A stretch of DNA of 64,000 nt, taken from Rhodovulum sp. PH10 (GTDB lineage Bacteria > Pseudomonadota > Alphaproteobacteria > Rhizobiales > Xanthobacteraceae). A model generated the notes under the pieces. The model worked only from the letters and a program-made list of their open reading frames with translations, was not told the DNA's origin and searched no databases. The stretch lies in contig NZ_AKZI01000081.1 in assembly GCF_000293785.1 (NCBI RefSeq), positions 1 through 64,000 on the forward strand, given 5' to 3'. This document shows, in pieces, positions 55,256 through 63,154 of this stretch (position 1 is its first letter; each line of letters begins with the position of its first letter). The position numbers and the translations under genes were made by a program.

Positions 55256-56293
55256 ATGCGGACGGCAGCGACCGCCGTCGCGGCGGCCTTGCTGTTCGCG
55301 GTGGTGCCCGTGTTCGGCCCCGTCGCCGGACAGGAAGGCATCGCGCAAAAAGATAAAGATCCGGGCGGCGGCACGCCGCTCGTGATCGAGGCCCGGCCGA
55401 TCGGCTCGTTCCAGCCCGGCGCGCCGGACCGGGTGCGGTTCGGCCCCCTCGCCTTCCGTGGCGGGCTGGTGCTCACCTCGAAAAATCCGCGCTTCGGCGG
55501 GCTGTCGGGCCTGGTGATGCGCGACGCCGAGCATTTTGTCGCGATCAGCGATCGCGGCACCTGGTTTTCCGGCCGCATCGTCTATCGCGGCGACCGCCCC
55601 GCCGGCATCGCCGACGCGACGACGGCGACGATGCGCGGCCCGGACGGCCGCCCGCTCGACGCCAGAGGCTGGTTCGACACGGAATCGCTCACCGCCGACG
55701 GCGACCACCTGTTCGTCGGCATCGAGCGGGTCAACCGCATCGTTCGCTACGACCTCGGCCAGGACGGACTTCTGGCCCGCGGCGTGCCGATCGCGGTGCC
55801 GAACGGCGTCCGGCAGCTGCCGTTCAACAAGGGGCTCGAAGGGCTCGCCTTCGTTCCGCCCGGCCTGCCGCTCGCCGGCACGCTGATCGCACTGTCGGAG
55901 CGCGGGCTGGACGGCGACGGCAATGTGGTCGCCTTCCTGATCGGCGGAAAGACGCCCGGCAGCTTCGCCGTGCGCCGCCGCGACGACTTCGACATCTCCG
56001 ACGCCACCATCCTGCCGACCGGCGACCTTCTGCTGCTGGAGCGCCGCTTCACCTGGACCACCGGCGTCGCCAGCCGCCTGCGCCGCATCCCGCTCGCCGC
56101 CATCGCGCCGGGCGCGCTGGTCGACGGCGAGATTCTGCTCACTGCCGACATGGGCTTCGAGATCGACAATCTGGAGGCGATCGGCGTGCATCGCGACGCG
56201 TACGGCGCGCTGGTGCTGACGCTCGTCTCCGACGACAATTTTTCCGTGATCCAGCGCACGCTGCTGCTGCAGTTCACGCTGATCGACGAGTGA
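55256..56293 (+). CDS. Exported phytase-like esterase-activity domain protein
   Basis: The product has 345 residues from the ATG at 55256, which gives a clean Sec signal (MRTAATAVAAALLFAVVPVF, then GPVAGQ). A GTG at 55205 would add 17 residues before it. The body belongs to the esterase-like activity of phytase family (PF13449-type beta-propeller): NPRFGGLSGLVMRDAEHFVA, SDRGTWFSGRI, FNKGLEGLAFVPPG and NLEAIGVHRDAYG. Activity on phosphate or carboxyl esters is suggested for the family but not proven. It is found after cobT in relatives. Confidence 0.8.
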   Translation: MRTAATAVAAALLFAVVPVFGPVAGQEGIAQKDKDPGGGTPLVIEARPIGSFQPGAPDRVRFGPLAFRGGLVLTSKNPRFGGLSGLVMRDAEHFVAISDRGTWFSGRIVYRGDRPAGIADATTATMRGPDGRPLDARGWFDTESLTADGDHLFVGIERVNRIVRYDLGQDGLLARGVPIAVPNGVRQLPFNKGLEGLAFVPPGLPLAGTLIALSERGLDGDGNVVAFLIGGKTPGSFAVRRRDDFDISDATILPTGDLLLLERRFTWTTGVASRLRRIPLAAIAPGALVDGEILLTADMGFEIDNLEAIGVHRDAYGALVLTLVSDDNFSVIQRTLLLQFTLIDE

Positions 56294-56311
56294 GGGCGAG
56301 GCGCCGGCCGT

Positions 56312-56737
56312 TCACCCGCGCGCCGAGGCGGGCAGGCCGAACACGCGGTCGAAGGCGAGCGTGAAGACGAAGGTGTAGACCGTGAAGAACACGATCAGCC
56401 CGAGGTCGTAGAGAAACGCCTCGACGAGGCTCACCTCGAGCTGCCAGGCGATCAGCGGCACCAGCATCGCCACCAGCCCGCCCTCGTAGAGCACCGCGTG
56501 CGCCACCCGGCGCGCCGTGCCGCGGCCGCGCACCCGCCGCGTCGCCTCCCAGCGCTCGAAGGCGAGATTGAACAGAAACGCCCAGGTCACCGCGATGGCC
56601 GAGGAGGCGATCGCCACCACGCCGGTGTCGAGCGCCGGGCGGTCGGCGACCCAGGCGAGCGCGCCGCTCACCACGAGAATCGCGATCAGCTCGTAGACCA
56701 CGACATAGACGATGCGGCGGACGGTGGGATTTTTCAT
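56312..56737 (-). CDS. PACE-family efflux protein
   Basis: The 141-residue product has four predicted spans arranged as two tandem pairs of the bacterial transmembrane pair domain (RRIVYVVVYELIAILVVSGA, AIAVTWAFLFNLAFERWEAT, HAVLYEGGLVAMLVPLIAWQ, LIVFFTVYTFVFTLAFDRVF). The conserved residues NLAFERWE and TLAFDRVF mark the proteobacterial antimicrobial compound efflux (PACE/AceI) family, which exports chlorhexidine or short-chain diamines. The substrate here is unknown. Confidence 0.88.
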   Translation of the reverse strand: MKNPTVRRIVYVVVYELIAILVVSGALAWVADRPALDTGVVAIASSAIAVTWAFLFNLAFERWEATRRVRGRGTARRVAHAVLYEGGLVAMLVPLIAWQLEVSLVEAFLYDLGLIVFFTVYTFVFTLAFDRVFGLPASARG

Positions 56738-56815
56738 GGGGTTCGTCGAGTACGGCTGCCGACCGGGCGGTCACGACCGCAAAGGCGAGGGACGACGGAA
56801 AAGAGCATCACACAC

Positions 56816-56849
56816 GAAAAAAGCGCCGGCGACCGGCCGGCGCTCTTTT
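56816..56849 (-). terminator. Rho-independent terminator after carD
   Basis: AGCGCCGGC (56822-56830), loop GACCG and GCCGGCGCT (56836-56844) form a perfect 9-bp stem. On the minus strand it is followed by six T, ending carD transcription. The other strand has a CTTTT tail, so it may work both ways. Confidence 0.85.
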
Positions 56850-56878
56850 CATTGGGGGTGAGGCGTGTCGAGGGGCTT

Positions 56879-57838
56879 TCAGGCCGCCTCGGCCTCGGTC
56901 TCCTCGTCGTCGGCGCCCTTCGGGCCGCGCTTCGGCCCCTTGGCGAGCGACGCCTCGATTTCCTTCACCGCCTCGGTGTCGGTGATGCGCTGCACCGCCG
57001 AGATTTCGCGCGCGAGCCGGTCGAGCGCCGCCTCGTAGAGCTGCCGCTCGCTGTAGGACTGCTCGGGCTGGCTCTCGGAGCGATAGAGATCACGCACCAC
57101 CTCGGCGATCGAGACGATGTCGCCCGAATTGATCTTGGCCTCGTATTCCTGCGCCCGGCGCGACCACATGGTGCGCTTGACGCGGGCCCGGCCCTTCAGG
57201 GTGTCGAGCGCGCGCTTGACGATCGGCGGCTCGGCGAGCTTGCGCATGCCCACCGCGGCGATCTTCGCGGTCGGAACGCGCAGCGTCATCTTGTCCTTGA
57301 CGAAATTGATGACGAACAGCTCGAGCTTGTGGCCAGCGACCTCCTGCTCCTCGATCGCCGTGATCTGACCGACGCCGTGAGCCGGATACACGATGAACTC
57401 GTTCGTCTTGAAGCCTTGCCGCTGGGTGGTCTTCTTGTTGGTCATTCCCTGAACTGCTCCTTGAACCGCCGGCGAGGAGCCGGGGTCGTCCGGCCGTACC
57501 CGGCCGGCGGGTTGCTTGGCCGGAGTTTTGACGGCCGCCTTGGCGGTCGGCTTCTCCGGTCGGGACGGGGGCTCGGCGAGACCGACCGCCGACACCGGGC
57601 TCGCTGCCGGCTCGATCGGGCTCACCGCCGGCTCGGCCGAACGGGCCGACGGCTTCTTGGCCGGACGAGCCGGCGTGGAGGCGGCAGCGGGGGCGCCGAC
57701 GCCGCGAACATGAGCGCGCGTTGCTTTCGACGCCTTGCGGCGAACTGCCGCCGACGTCGTCGAGGATGTCTTTGCAGCCGAAGTCTTTGTCGAGCCTTTC
57801 TCCGGCGTCGACGATTCGTGACGAGTTTTGCTTGCCAC
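56879..57838 (-). CDS. carD: CarD-family transcription regulator with long Ala/Lys/Pro-rich N-terminus
   Basis: The last about 190 residues are a normal CarD: NEFIVYPAHGVGQITAIEEQ, the RNA-polymerase-binding RID/Tudor-like domain, and a helical DNA-interacting part (MWSRRAQEYEAKINSGDIVS, SERQLYEAALDRLAREISAV). CarD stabilises open promoter complexes. Ahead of it lie about 130 residues of low complexity (for example AVKTPAKQPAGRV), resembling histone H1-type tails. The long form uses a GTG at 57838. A standard-length form could begin at the ATG of 57445, which has AAGGAG upstream. Both could exist. Confidence 0.88.
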   Translation of the reverse strand: MASKTRHESSTPEKGSTKTSAAKTSSTTSAAVRRKASKATRAHVRGVGAPAAASTPARPAKKPSARSAEPAVSPIEPAASPVSAVGLAEPPSRPEKPTAKAAVKTPAKQPAGRVRPDDPGSSPAVQGAVQGMTNKKTTQRQGFKTNEFIVYPAHGVGQITAIEEQEVAGHKLELFVINFVKDKMTLRVPTAKIAAVGMRKLAEPPIVKRALDTLKGRARVKRTMWSRRAQEYEAKINSGDIVSIAEVVRDLYRSESQPEQSYSERQLYEAALDRLAREISAVQRITDTEAVKEIEASLAKGPKRGPKGADDEETEAEAA

Positions 57839-57948
57839 TGCTCTCGCGTGCTTTCTCGGGGAAAGGCACGCCTCCGTCTGACGGTTCCTCAGGGACGCTC
57901 CGAAAAATAAGGCTCCCGGGAGGGAGCGCGTCGGAGCGGAATCTCATG

Positions 57949-57980
57949 TGTGATGCTTATATATCACATTTCTTGCAAAA
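57949..57980 (-). promoter_or_regulatory. Probable carD promoter with overlapping dyad
   Basis: On the minus strand TTGTTT, a 16-base spacer and TATATA (57963-57958) form a promoter reading towards carD. The -10 lies inside a perfect dyad TGTGAT-N8-ATCACA (57949-57968), a possible operator. The remainder of the 57839-58156 gap shows no gene. Confidence 0.5.
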
Positions 57981-58156
57981 AACAAACACGTACGGTGCGG
58001 CAATTTCGGCCATCACCATACCAACCAACATTAATTTTTCGACTATTCGAAGGCCGGCCCCCGTGAAACGACGGGAACCGGGCCCTCTGCGTGCACGAGA
58101 CGGGAATTCGGCAGGATCTCGGCGAGATTTCCGCGGGCCGAAAAGGCCGCCTTCGA

Positions 58157-58492
58157 TCAGTCGCCGGCGCCCGGATTGGGCGAGAACTGGGCGAGCTTGC
58201 CGCTCTTGCCGTCCCACTCCTTGGCGTCGGGCAGCGTATCGCGCTTCACCGTCACGTTCGGCCAGGTCTTGGCGTACTGCGCGTTGAGCGCCTGCCACTG
58301 CTCGAGGCCGGTCTCGGTGTCCGGCTTGATCGCCTCGGCCGGGCACTCCGGCTCGCACACGCCGCAGTCGATGCACTCGTCGGGGTGGATGACGAGCATG
58401 TTCTCGCCTTCGTAGAAGCAGTCCACCGGACACACCTCGACGCAGTCCATGTACTTGCACTTGATGCAATTTTCGGTGACGACATAGGCCAT
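58157..58492 (-). CDS. fdxA: Seven-iron ferredoxin FdxA
   Basis: The 111-residue product has [20 protein letters not shown] at the N-terminus, which binds one 3Fe-4S and shares Cys with the 4Fe-4S cluster, and [18 protein letters not shown] for the second. A long C-terminal tail is typical of 7Fe ferredoxins in Alphaproteobacteria. It has a GGAG ribosome site. It is a housekeeping electron carrier in this conserved neighbourhood; whether it feeds nitrogenase is unknown. Confidence 0.95.
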   Translation of the reverse strand: MAYVVTENCIKCKYMDCVEVCPVDCFYEGENMLVIHPDECIDCGVCEPECPAEAIKPDTETGLEQWQALNAQYAKTWPNVTVKRDTLPDAKEWDGKSGKLAQFSPNPGAGD

Positions 58493-58703
58493 GTGACAAA
58501 CTCCAGGCACCGCATGCCGGACCGCTTTCGGGCGCCGCCCGGCGCTTTCGAGAATCGTCCCGCGGTGTGTCGGCCGCGCCGTGGCGCGGTCGGAGGCTCC
58601 GCCGATTCCCCCCGTTTTCGCAGGCTCTAGCGCATTGCACCGGGGGAGGCAAGCAAGCGGCGCCGAGCGGGAACGTGCGATCCCACGGCGGTTTCGACGC
58701 ACC

Positions 58704-59114
58704 TCACTGCTCGTCGTCGCCGCGGCCGGTGAGGCGCAGAATGGCCCGCCGCTCCTGCTTGGTGGGGCGTCCGGCGCCGCGCTCCCGCACACCGTGCGCC
58801 GCCTCCTCGGGGAGCGCCGACGCGGAGCCCCCGGCGGCGGTGCCGGCCGGGCCGCCGTGCTCGACGAACAGCGCCGCCGCATCGGTCGCCGAGCCGCGCC
58901 GCTCGGCGAAGCCCGCCACCTCGAGCACCCGCACCCGGCTGTCGAGCGCGACGGTGACGACGTCGCCCGCCTTCACCGCCCGGCTCGCCGCGTCGATCCG
59001 CGTGCCGTTGAGCCGCACGTGCCCGGCGGCGGCGAGCGCCGCCGCGGCGGTGCGGGTCCGCACCACCCGGGCGTGCCAGAGCCACTTGTCGATGCGCTGG
59101 CGGTCCAAAAGCAC
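58704..59114 (-). CDS. S4-domain RNA-binding protein (HslR-like)
   Basis: The 136-residue product has an S4 domain at the N-terminus ([40 protein letters not shown]) followed by a flexible Gly/Ala region and a basic end ([17 protein letters not shown]), as in the heat-shock ribosome-recycling factor HslR. The start is a GTG at 59114, eight bases after the helicase stop. An earlier in-frame start would overlap the helicase end. Confidence 0.85.
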   Translation of the reverse strand: MLLDRQRIDKWLWHARVVRTRTAAAALAAAGHVRLNGTRIDAASRAVKAGDVVTVALDSRVRVLEVAGFAERRGSATDAAALFVEHGGPAGTAAGGSASALPEEAAHGVRERGAGRPTKQERRAILRLTGRGDDEQ

Positions 59115-59122
59115 CGGTACGG

Positions 59123-62100
59123 CTAGTGCCGCTCCTTGGCGTCGGCCTCGAGCTGGGCCTTCAGAGCCAACAGCTTGGCGAACGGCGAGTTCGGATCGGG
59201 CTCCTTGTCGGAGCGCGAGGAGCGCTCGTCGCGGCTCTGATAGGTGCGCGGCGGACGATCGCGGTCGCGATCCCGGTCGAACCGCTCGCGCCGTCCGCCC
59301 CCCTCCGAGCGGCCCCGCTCCGGGCGGTCCGGACGGTCGCCGCGCGGCCGGCCGCGGCCGAATTTCTCGCCGCGCTCGCGGTCGCCCCGCTCGCCCCTGT
59401 TGTCGTTGCGCTCGCCACGATCGCGATTGCGATCGCGCTCGCCCTCCGGGCGGCCACGAGCCTCGGACCCCTCCGCCGGCGCGGCGGCGGCCGGCTGCCC
59501 GGCCTCGCCCGGCGCAGTGGCGGCGGCGGCGGGCCCCGCCCCTGGGCGCTTGCCCGGACGGTGGTGCCGTTTTTGGCCGCGCCGGTCGTCGTGCGGACGG
59601 CCCGGCCGCCAGATCTCGATGAATTGCGGCTCCTCGGGCGCTTTCTCGGCCTCGGCGGCCGCCGACTCGTCGGAGGACGCTTCCGGCGCCGCTTCGGCTG
59701 CAGCCTGCTCGGCCGCGACCTCCTCGCCAGCGACCTGCTGGCCAGCGACCTCCTGGCCAGCGACGTCCTCGCCGGCGGGCTGCTCTTCGGCGGACGGCTG
59801 CTCGGCCGGCACCTCTGTCGCCTCGGCGACGGACGGCGCCTCCTCGGCGGACGTTTGGTCGGGCACCGGTGCCTCGAGCACTGGCGCCTCGGGCACTGGT
59901 GCCTCGGACACGCGCGTCTCTGGCACGAGTGCCTCGGGCACGAGTGCCTCGGACACTTCGGCCGTCGGCGAAACCTCGGCAGGCTCGGCCGCTATCTCGG
60001 CTGCGGTCTCGGCCGTCGTGGTCTCCACCGCGGTGGTCTCGGCCGCCTCGCCCCCGCTCTCGGCCGGCGCAGCCGCCGCGGTGACCACCTCGGTGGTCGC
60101 CTCGGCGGTCTCCGAATCCGAAGCCTCGGAAGCCGAAACCTCCGGCACGAGTGCCTCCGGCGGCTTGGGCCGTCGCTCCATGCGATAGCCGAGCGCCTTG
60201 AGGATCGAGGCCAAATCTTCGCCGGACGAGCCGGTGAGCGAGGTCATCGCCTGGGTGACGGTGAAGCCGGAGCCGTCGAAGGCGCCCGCCGGCTTTTCGC
60301 CCGGAGCGTTCGGTCGCCAGGACAGCGCCGGCCGGATCAAATCGGCGAGCCGCTCGAGGATGTCGACGCGCACCGCGCGCTCGCCGCACACCCGATAGCC
60401 GATCGTGCGGTAGAGCATCCGCGAGACCGCCTTGTCGACCGGGAACGAGGTGCGCCCGGAGGCGGCCAGCCGTTGCAGGTCGTCGAGCCCGGAGGTGTCG
60501 ACGTCGCCGTGCTTGAGCGCCCACAGCTCGGCCGCGAGCGCGCGCGGGGCGGGCTTCAGCAGCGCCGGCACGTACACGTGATAGGCGCCGAACCGCACGC
60601 CGTACTTGCGCAGCATCGCGCGCTGCGCCTGATCGAGGCTCTTCAGCTCCTCGGCGATCTTGAACCGCTCGAGCACGCCGAGCGCCTCGACCAGCTGGAA
60701 GGCGATGCCACGGGCGATGCCGGAGATCTCGTCGGCGGCGCCCAGCACGAACAGCGGCGCCAGCACCCGCTCGACATGCGTTCGGGTCCACAAATCGAGC
60801 CGCGTCTGCACGTGCTCGGCGGCGGCCCCGGCGAGATGCTCGTCGGCGAGAATTTTCACACGAGGCCGAAGGATGTTGTCGCCGGCCAGGAGCTTCGCCA
60901 CCGGCTCGCCCATCCAGCGGACCAGGCCGCCGGAGGCGAGCACGAACTGGCTGTCGGGTGCGTGGGCGAGCCGCGAGGCGCGCGCATCGATCTCGCCGGC
61001 CAGCGCCTTCTGCGCGACGGCGGAGACGGCCTTGGTGTCGGTGCCCCCGGTCGTCGCCTCGGGCGCGAAGCGGAAGCCGTCGAGCCGGCCGATGACGTGG
61101 CCTTCGACCACGACCTCGCCCGTCTTGGTGATCTCTGTGTCCAACATCGCGTTCTCTCGCAATCGTCGCATCAGCACACTGGTGCGACGGTCGATGAATC
61201 GTTCGGCCAGCCGTTCGTGCAAGGCATCGGAGAGCTTGTCCTCGATGGCGCGCGTCACGCCTTGCCAGTGCTCGGGGTCGCTGAGCCAGTCCGGACGGTT
61301 GGCGACGAACGTCCAGGTCCGGATGTGGGCAATACGGGTCGACAGGGTATCGATGCCACCCTCGGCATGATCGGCCAACGCGACCTGCCGGGAGAACCAG
61401 TCGGTCGGTATCCTACCCTCGCGGGCGAGAAAACCAAAGAGGGTGACGACCAGCTCGGCGTGCGCGGCAGGCGAGATCTTGCGATAGTCCGGGACCTGAC
61501 AGGTCTCCCACAGACGCTCGATGGCGGCGCGCCCGCGGGCGAGCTCGCGCACGCCGTCGTCGCGGCTCGCATGCTCGAGCACCAAGATGTCCTCGGCGAC
61601 CGGCGCACGGGTCAGGCCCGGCAGCGTCGGGGTCGTCGCGAGGGAGGCCTGCAGCGCGCCGAGCGAGGAGAAGTCGAGCTCGGTGTTGCGCCACTGGAGA
61701 ACTTTGATCGGCTCGAACGAATGGCTCTCGAGCGCGTGCACCAGATCCGGCTCGAACGGCGTGCAGCGCCCGGTGGTGCCGAAGGTGCCGTCGCGCGAAT
61801 GGCGGCCCGCCCGGCCGGCGATCTGGCCGAACTCGGCCGGCGTCAGGCGGCGATACTGATAGCCGTCGAATTTTCGCTCGGAGCCGAAGGCGACGTGATC
61901 GACGTCGAGATTGAGGCCCATGCCGATCGCATCGGTGGCGACCAGATAGTCGACGTCGCCGGACTGATAGAGCGCGACCTGAGCGTTTCGCGTCCGCGGG
62001 CTGAGTGCGCCGAGCACGACGGCGGCGCCGCCGCGCTGGCGACGGATCAGCTCGGCGATCGCATAGACCTCCTCCGCCGAGAAGGCGACGATCGCCGTAC

Positions 62101-62632
62101 GGCGTGGTTGTCGCGAAAGCTTCTTCTCGCCGGCGAAGGTGAGTTGCGAGAGGCGCGGCCGGCTGATCACGTTGGCGCCGGGCAGCAGCTTCTCGATCAT
62201 CGGCCGCACCGTCGCGGCGCCGAGCACCAGGGTTTCCTCGCGCCCGCGACGGTTGAGGATGCGGTCGGTGAAGACGTGGCCGCGCTCGAAGTCGGCGCCG
62301 AGCTGCACCTCGTCGACGGCGACGAAGGCGACGTCGAGATCGCGCGGCATCGCCTCGACGGTCGACACCCAGAAGCGCGGATTCTGCGGCTTGATCTTCT
62401 CCTCGCCGGTGATCAGCGCGACCTGATCCGGCCCGACCCGATCGACCACCTTGTTGTAGACCTCGCGGGCCAAAAGGCGCAGCGGCAGGCCGATGATGCC
62501 GGAGGAGTGGCCGAGCATCCGCTCGATCGCGAGATGGGTCTTGCCGGTGTTGGTCGGGCCGAGCACGGCCGTCACGCCGGCCCCGCGGGCGCGCGATTCA
62601 CGAGTGGAAGGAGACGAGAACGTGATGGGCAT
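59123..62632 (-). CDS. Suv3-like superfamily 2 RNA helicase with repetitive disordered tail
   Basis: The 1169-residue product has motif I VLGPTNTGKTHLAIERM (residues about 22-38), VAFVAVDEVQLGADFERG (DEVQ as motif II), LVLGAATVRP, and the C-terminal helicase motif QIAGRAGRHSRDGTFG. These match the Suv3-type helicase of mitochondria and Alphaproteobacteria. From about residue 830 it is disordered: acidic Ala/Glu/Val tracts, repeats of VPEALVPE-like units (residues about 892-921), AGQEVAGQ-like units (951-968), and a final Arg/Asp/Gly-rich part (GERDRNRDRGERNDNRGERG). Such tails bind RNA or degradosome partners. The helicase core is firm; the function in RNA decay is inferred. Confidence 0.9.
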   Translation of the reverse strand: MPITFSSPSTRESRARGAGVTAVLGPTNTGKTHLAIERMLGHSSGIIGLPLRLLAREVYNKVVDRVGPDQVALITGEEKIKPQNPRFWVSTVEAMPRDLDVAFVAVDEVQLGADFERGHVFTDRILNRRGREETLVLGAATVRPMIEKLLPGANVISRPRLSQLTFAGEKKLSRQPRRTAIVAFSAEEVYAIAELIRRQRGGAAVVLGALSPRTRNAQVALYQSGDVDYLVATDAIGMGLNLDVDHVAFGSERKFDGYQYRRLTPAEFGQIAGRAGRHSRDGTFGTTGRCTPFEPDLVHALESHSFEPIKVLQWRNTELDFSSLGALQASLATTPTLPGLTRAPVAEDILVLEHASRDDGVRELARGRAAIERLWETCQVPDYRKISPAAHAELVVTLFGFLAREGRIPTDWFSRQVALADHAEGGIDTLSTRIAHIRTWTFVANRPDWLSDPEHWQGVTRAIEDKLSDALHERLAERFIDRRTSVLMRRLRENAMLDTEITKTGEVVVEGHVIGRLDGFRFAPEATTGGTDTKAVSAVAQKALAGEIDARASRLAHAPDSQFVLASGGLVRWMGEPVAKLLAGDNILRPRVKILADEHLAGAAAEHVQTRLDLWTRTHVERVLAPLFVLGAADEISGIARGIAFQLVEALGVLERFKIAEELKSLDQAQRAMLRKYGVRFGAYHVYVPALLKPAPRALAAELWALKHGDVDTSGLDDLQRLAASGRTSFPVDKAVSRMLYRTIGYRVCGERAVRVDILERLADLIRPALSWRPNAPGEKPAGAFDGSGFTVTQAMTSLTGSSGEDLASILKALGYRMERRPKPPEALVPEVSASEASDSETAEATTEVVTAAAAPAESGGEAAETTAVETTTAETAAEIAAEPAEVSPTAEVSEALVPEALVPETRVSEAPVPEAPVLEAPVPDQTSAEEAPSVAEATEVPAEQPSAEEQPAGEDVAGQEVAGQQVAGEEVAAEQAAAEAAPEASSDESAAAEAEKAPEEPQFIEIWRPGRPHDDRRGQKRHHRPGKRPGAGPAAAATAPGEAGQPAAAAPAEGSEARGRPEGERDRNRDRGERNDNRGERGDRERGEKFGRGRPRGDRPDRPERGRSEGGGRRERFDRDRDRDRPPRTYQSRDERSSRSDKEPDPNSPFAKLLALKAQLEADAKERH

Positions 62633-63002
62633 CTGGTTCGGGACGATCGCCGGGCGTGTGAAGCGGTGAGGCTAAATGCGGCCGATCCGGCGGCCGACGG
62701 CCGTCGGGGCGACGCATCGAGGTCGAGGCACGCTCATGTCCGGGGTCCCATCGTGTCGGGGCGGCGCGATTGCGGCGCCCGCCTGCGGGTGACCCGACCT
62801 TCCCCCGGGGCGCGGTGCTTCGACCGTAAGGGGAACGCCGGCGTGCCCTCTCTTAGACCCTTTCGGCGGCTCACCCAAGCCCCGCATCGGTGGCGGGTTC
62901 CCCGCCCGCCGGCGGGCCCGATCCGTCCCGGATTGCGACACCTCCGGGCGGGCCTATGGATTCGCGTTAAACCTCTGGAACGACTCTCGAACGAATCGCG
63001 GC

Positions 63003-63034
63003 CGAATCGCTGACTCGATCCGAGTCGAGATTCG
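63003..63034. repeat. Nested inverted repeat upstream of the helicase gene
   Basis: CGAATC...GATTCG encloses GACTCG-ATC-CGAGTC. Both stems are perfect, without a T-run. The repeat lies in the 62633-63154 gap, which has no gene, between the DUF3108 gene end and the helicase start. It may be an operator or an RNA hairpin. Confidence 0.45.
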
Positions 63035-63154
63035 TTCTCCTCCAGATCTCGGGCGCCGACCGGGCGCGAGACCGAGATGGAGGCCGCGCAGCGTCGCGCG
63101 GCGGCACATGTCGGAGAGCAAACCTTAACGGGCGCCGCGGGCGCGGGAACGCAC

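Noticed and set aside
57949-57968. A CRP/FNR-type site before carD
   Set aside because: The half-sites TGTGA and TCACA are 10 bases apart rather than 6, and the FNR half-site TTGAT is absent, so I call it only an unassigned dyad.
59729-59957. Short tandem repeats as a CRISPR array
   Set aside because: The units are contiguous, coding, and lack unique spacers; they encode repeated residues in the helicase tail.
59126-63013. A 1295-codon open frame on the plus strand opposite the helicase
   Set aside because: It is the mirror of the helicase codon pattern in GC-rich DNA: Arg/Leu/Asp/His-rich, with no domain, whereas the minus strand shows clear helicase motifs.
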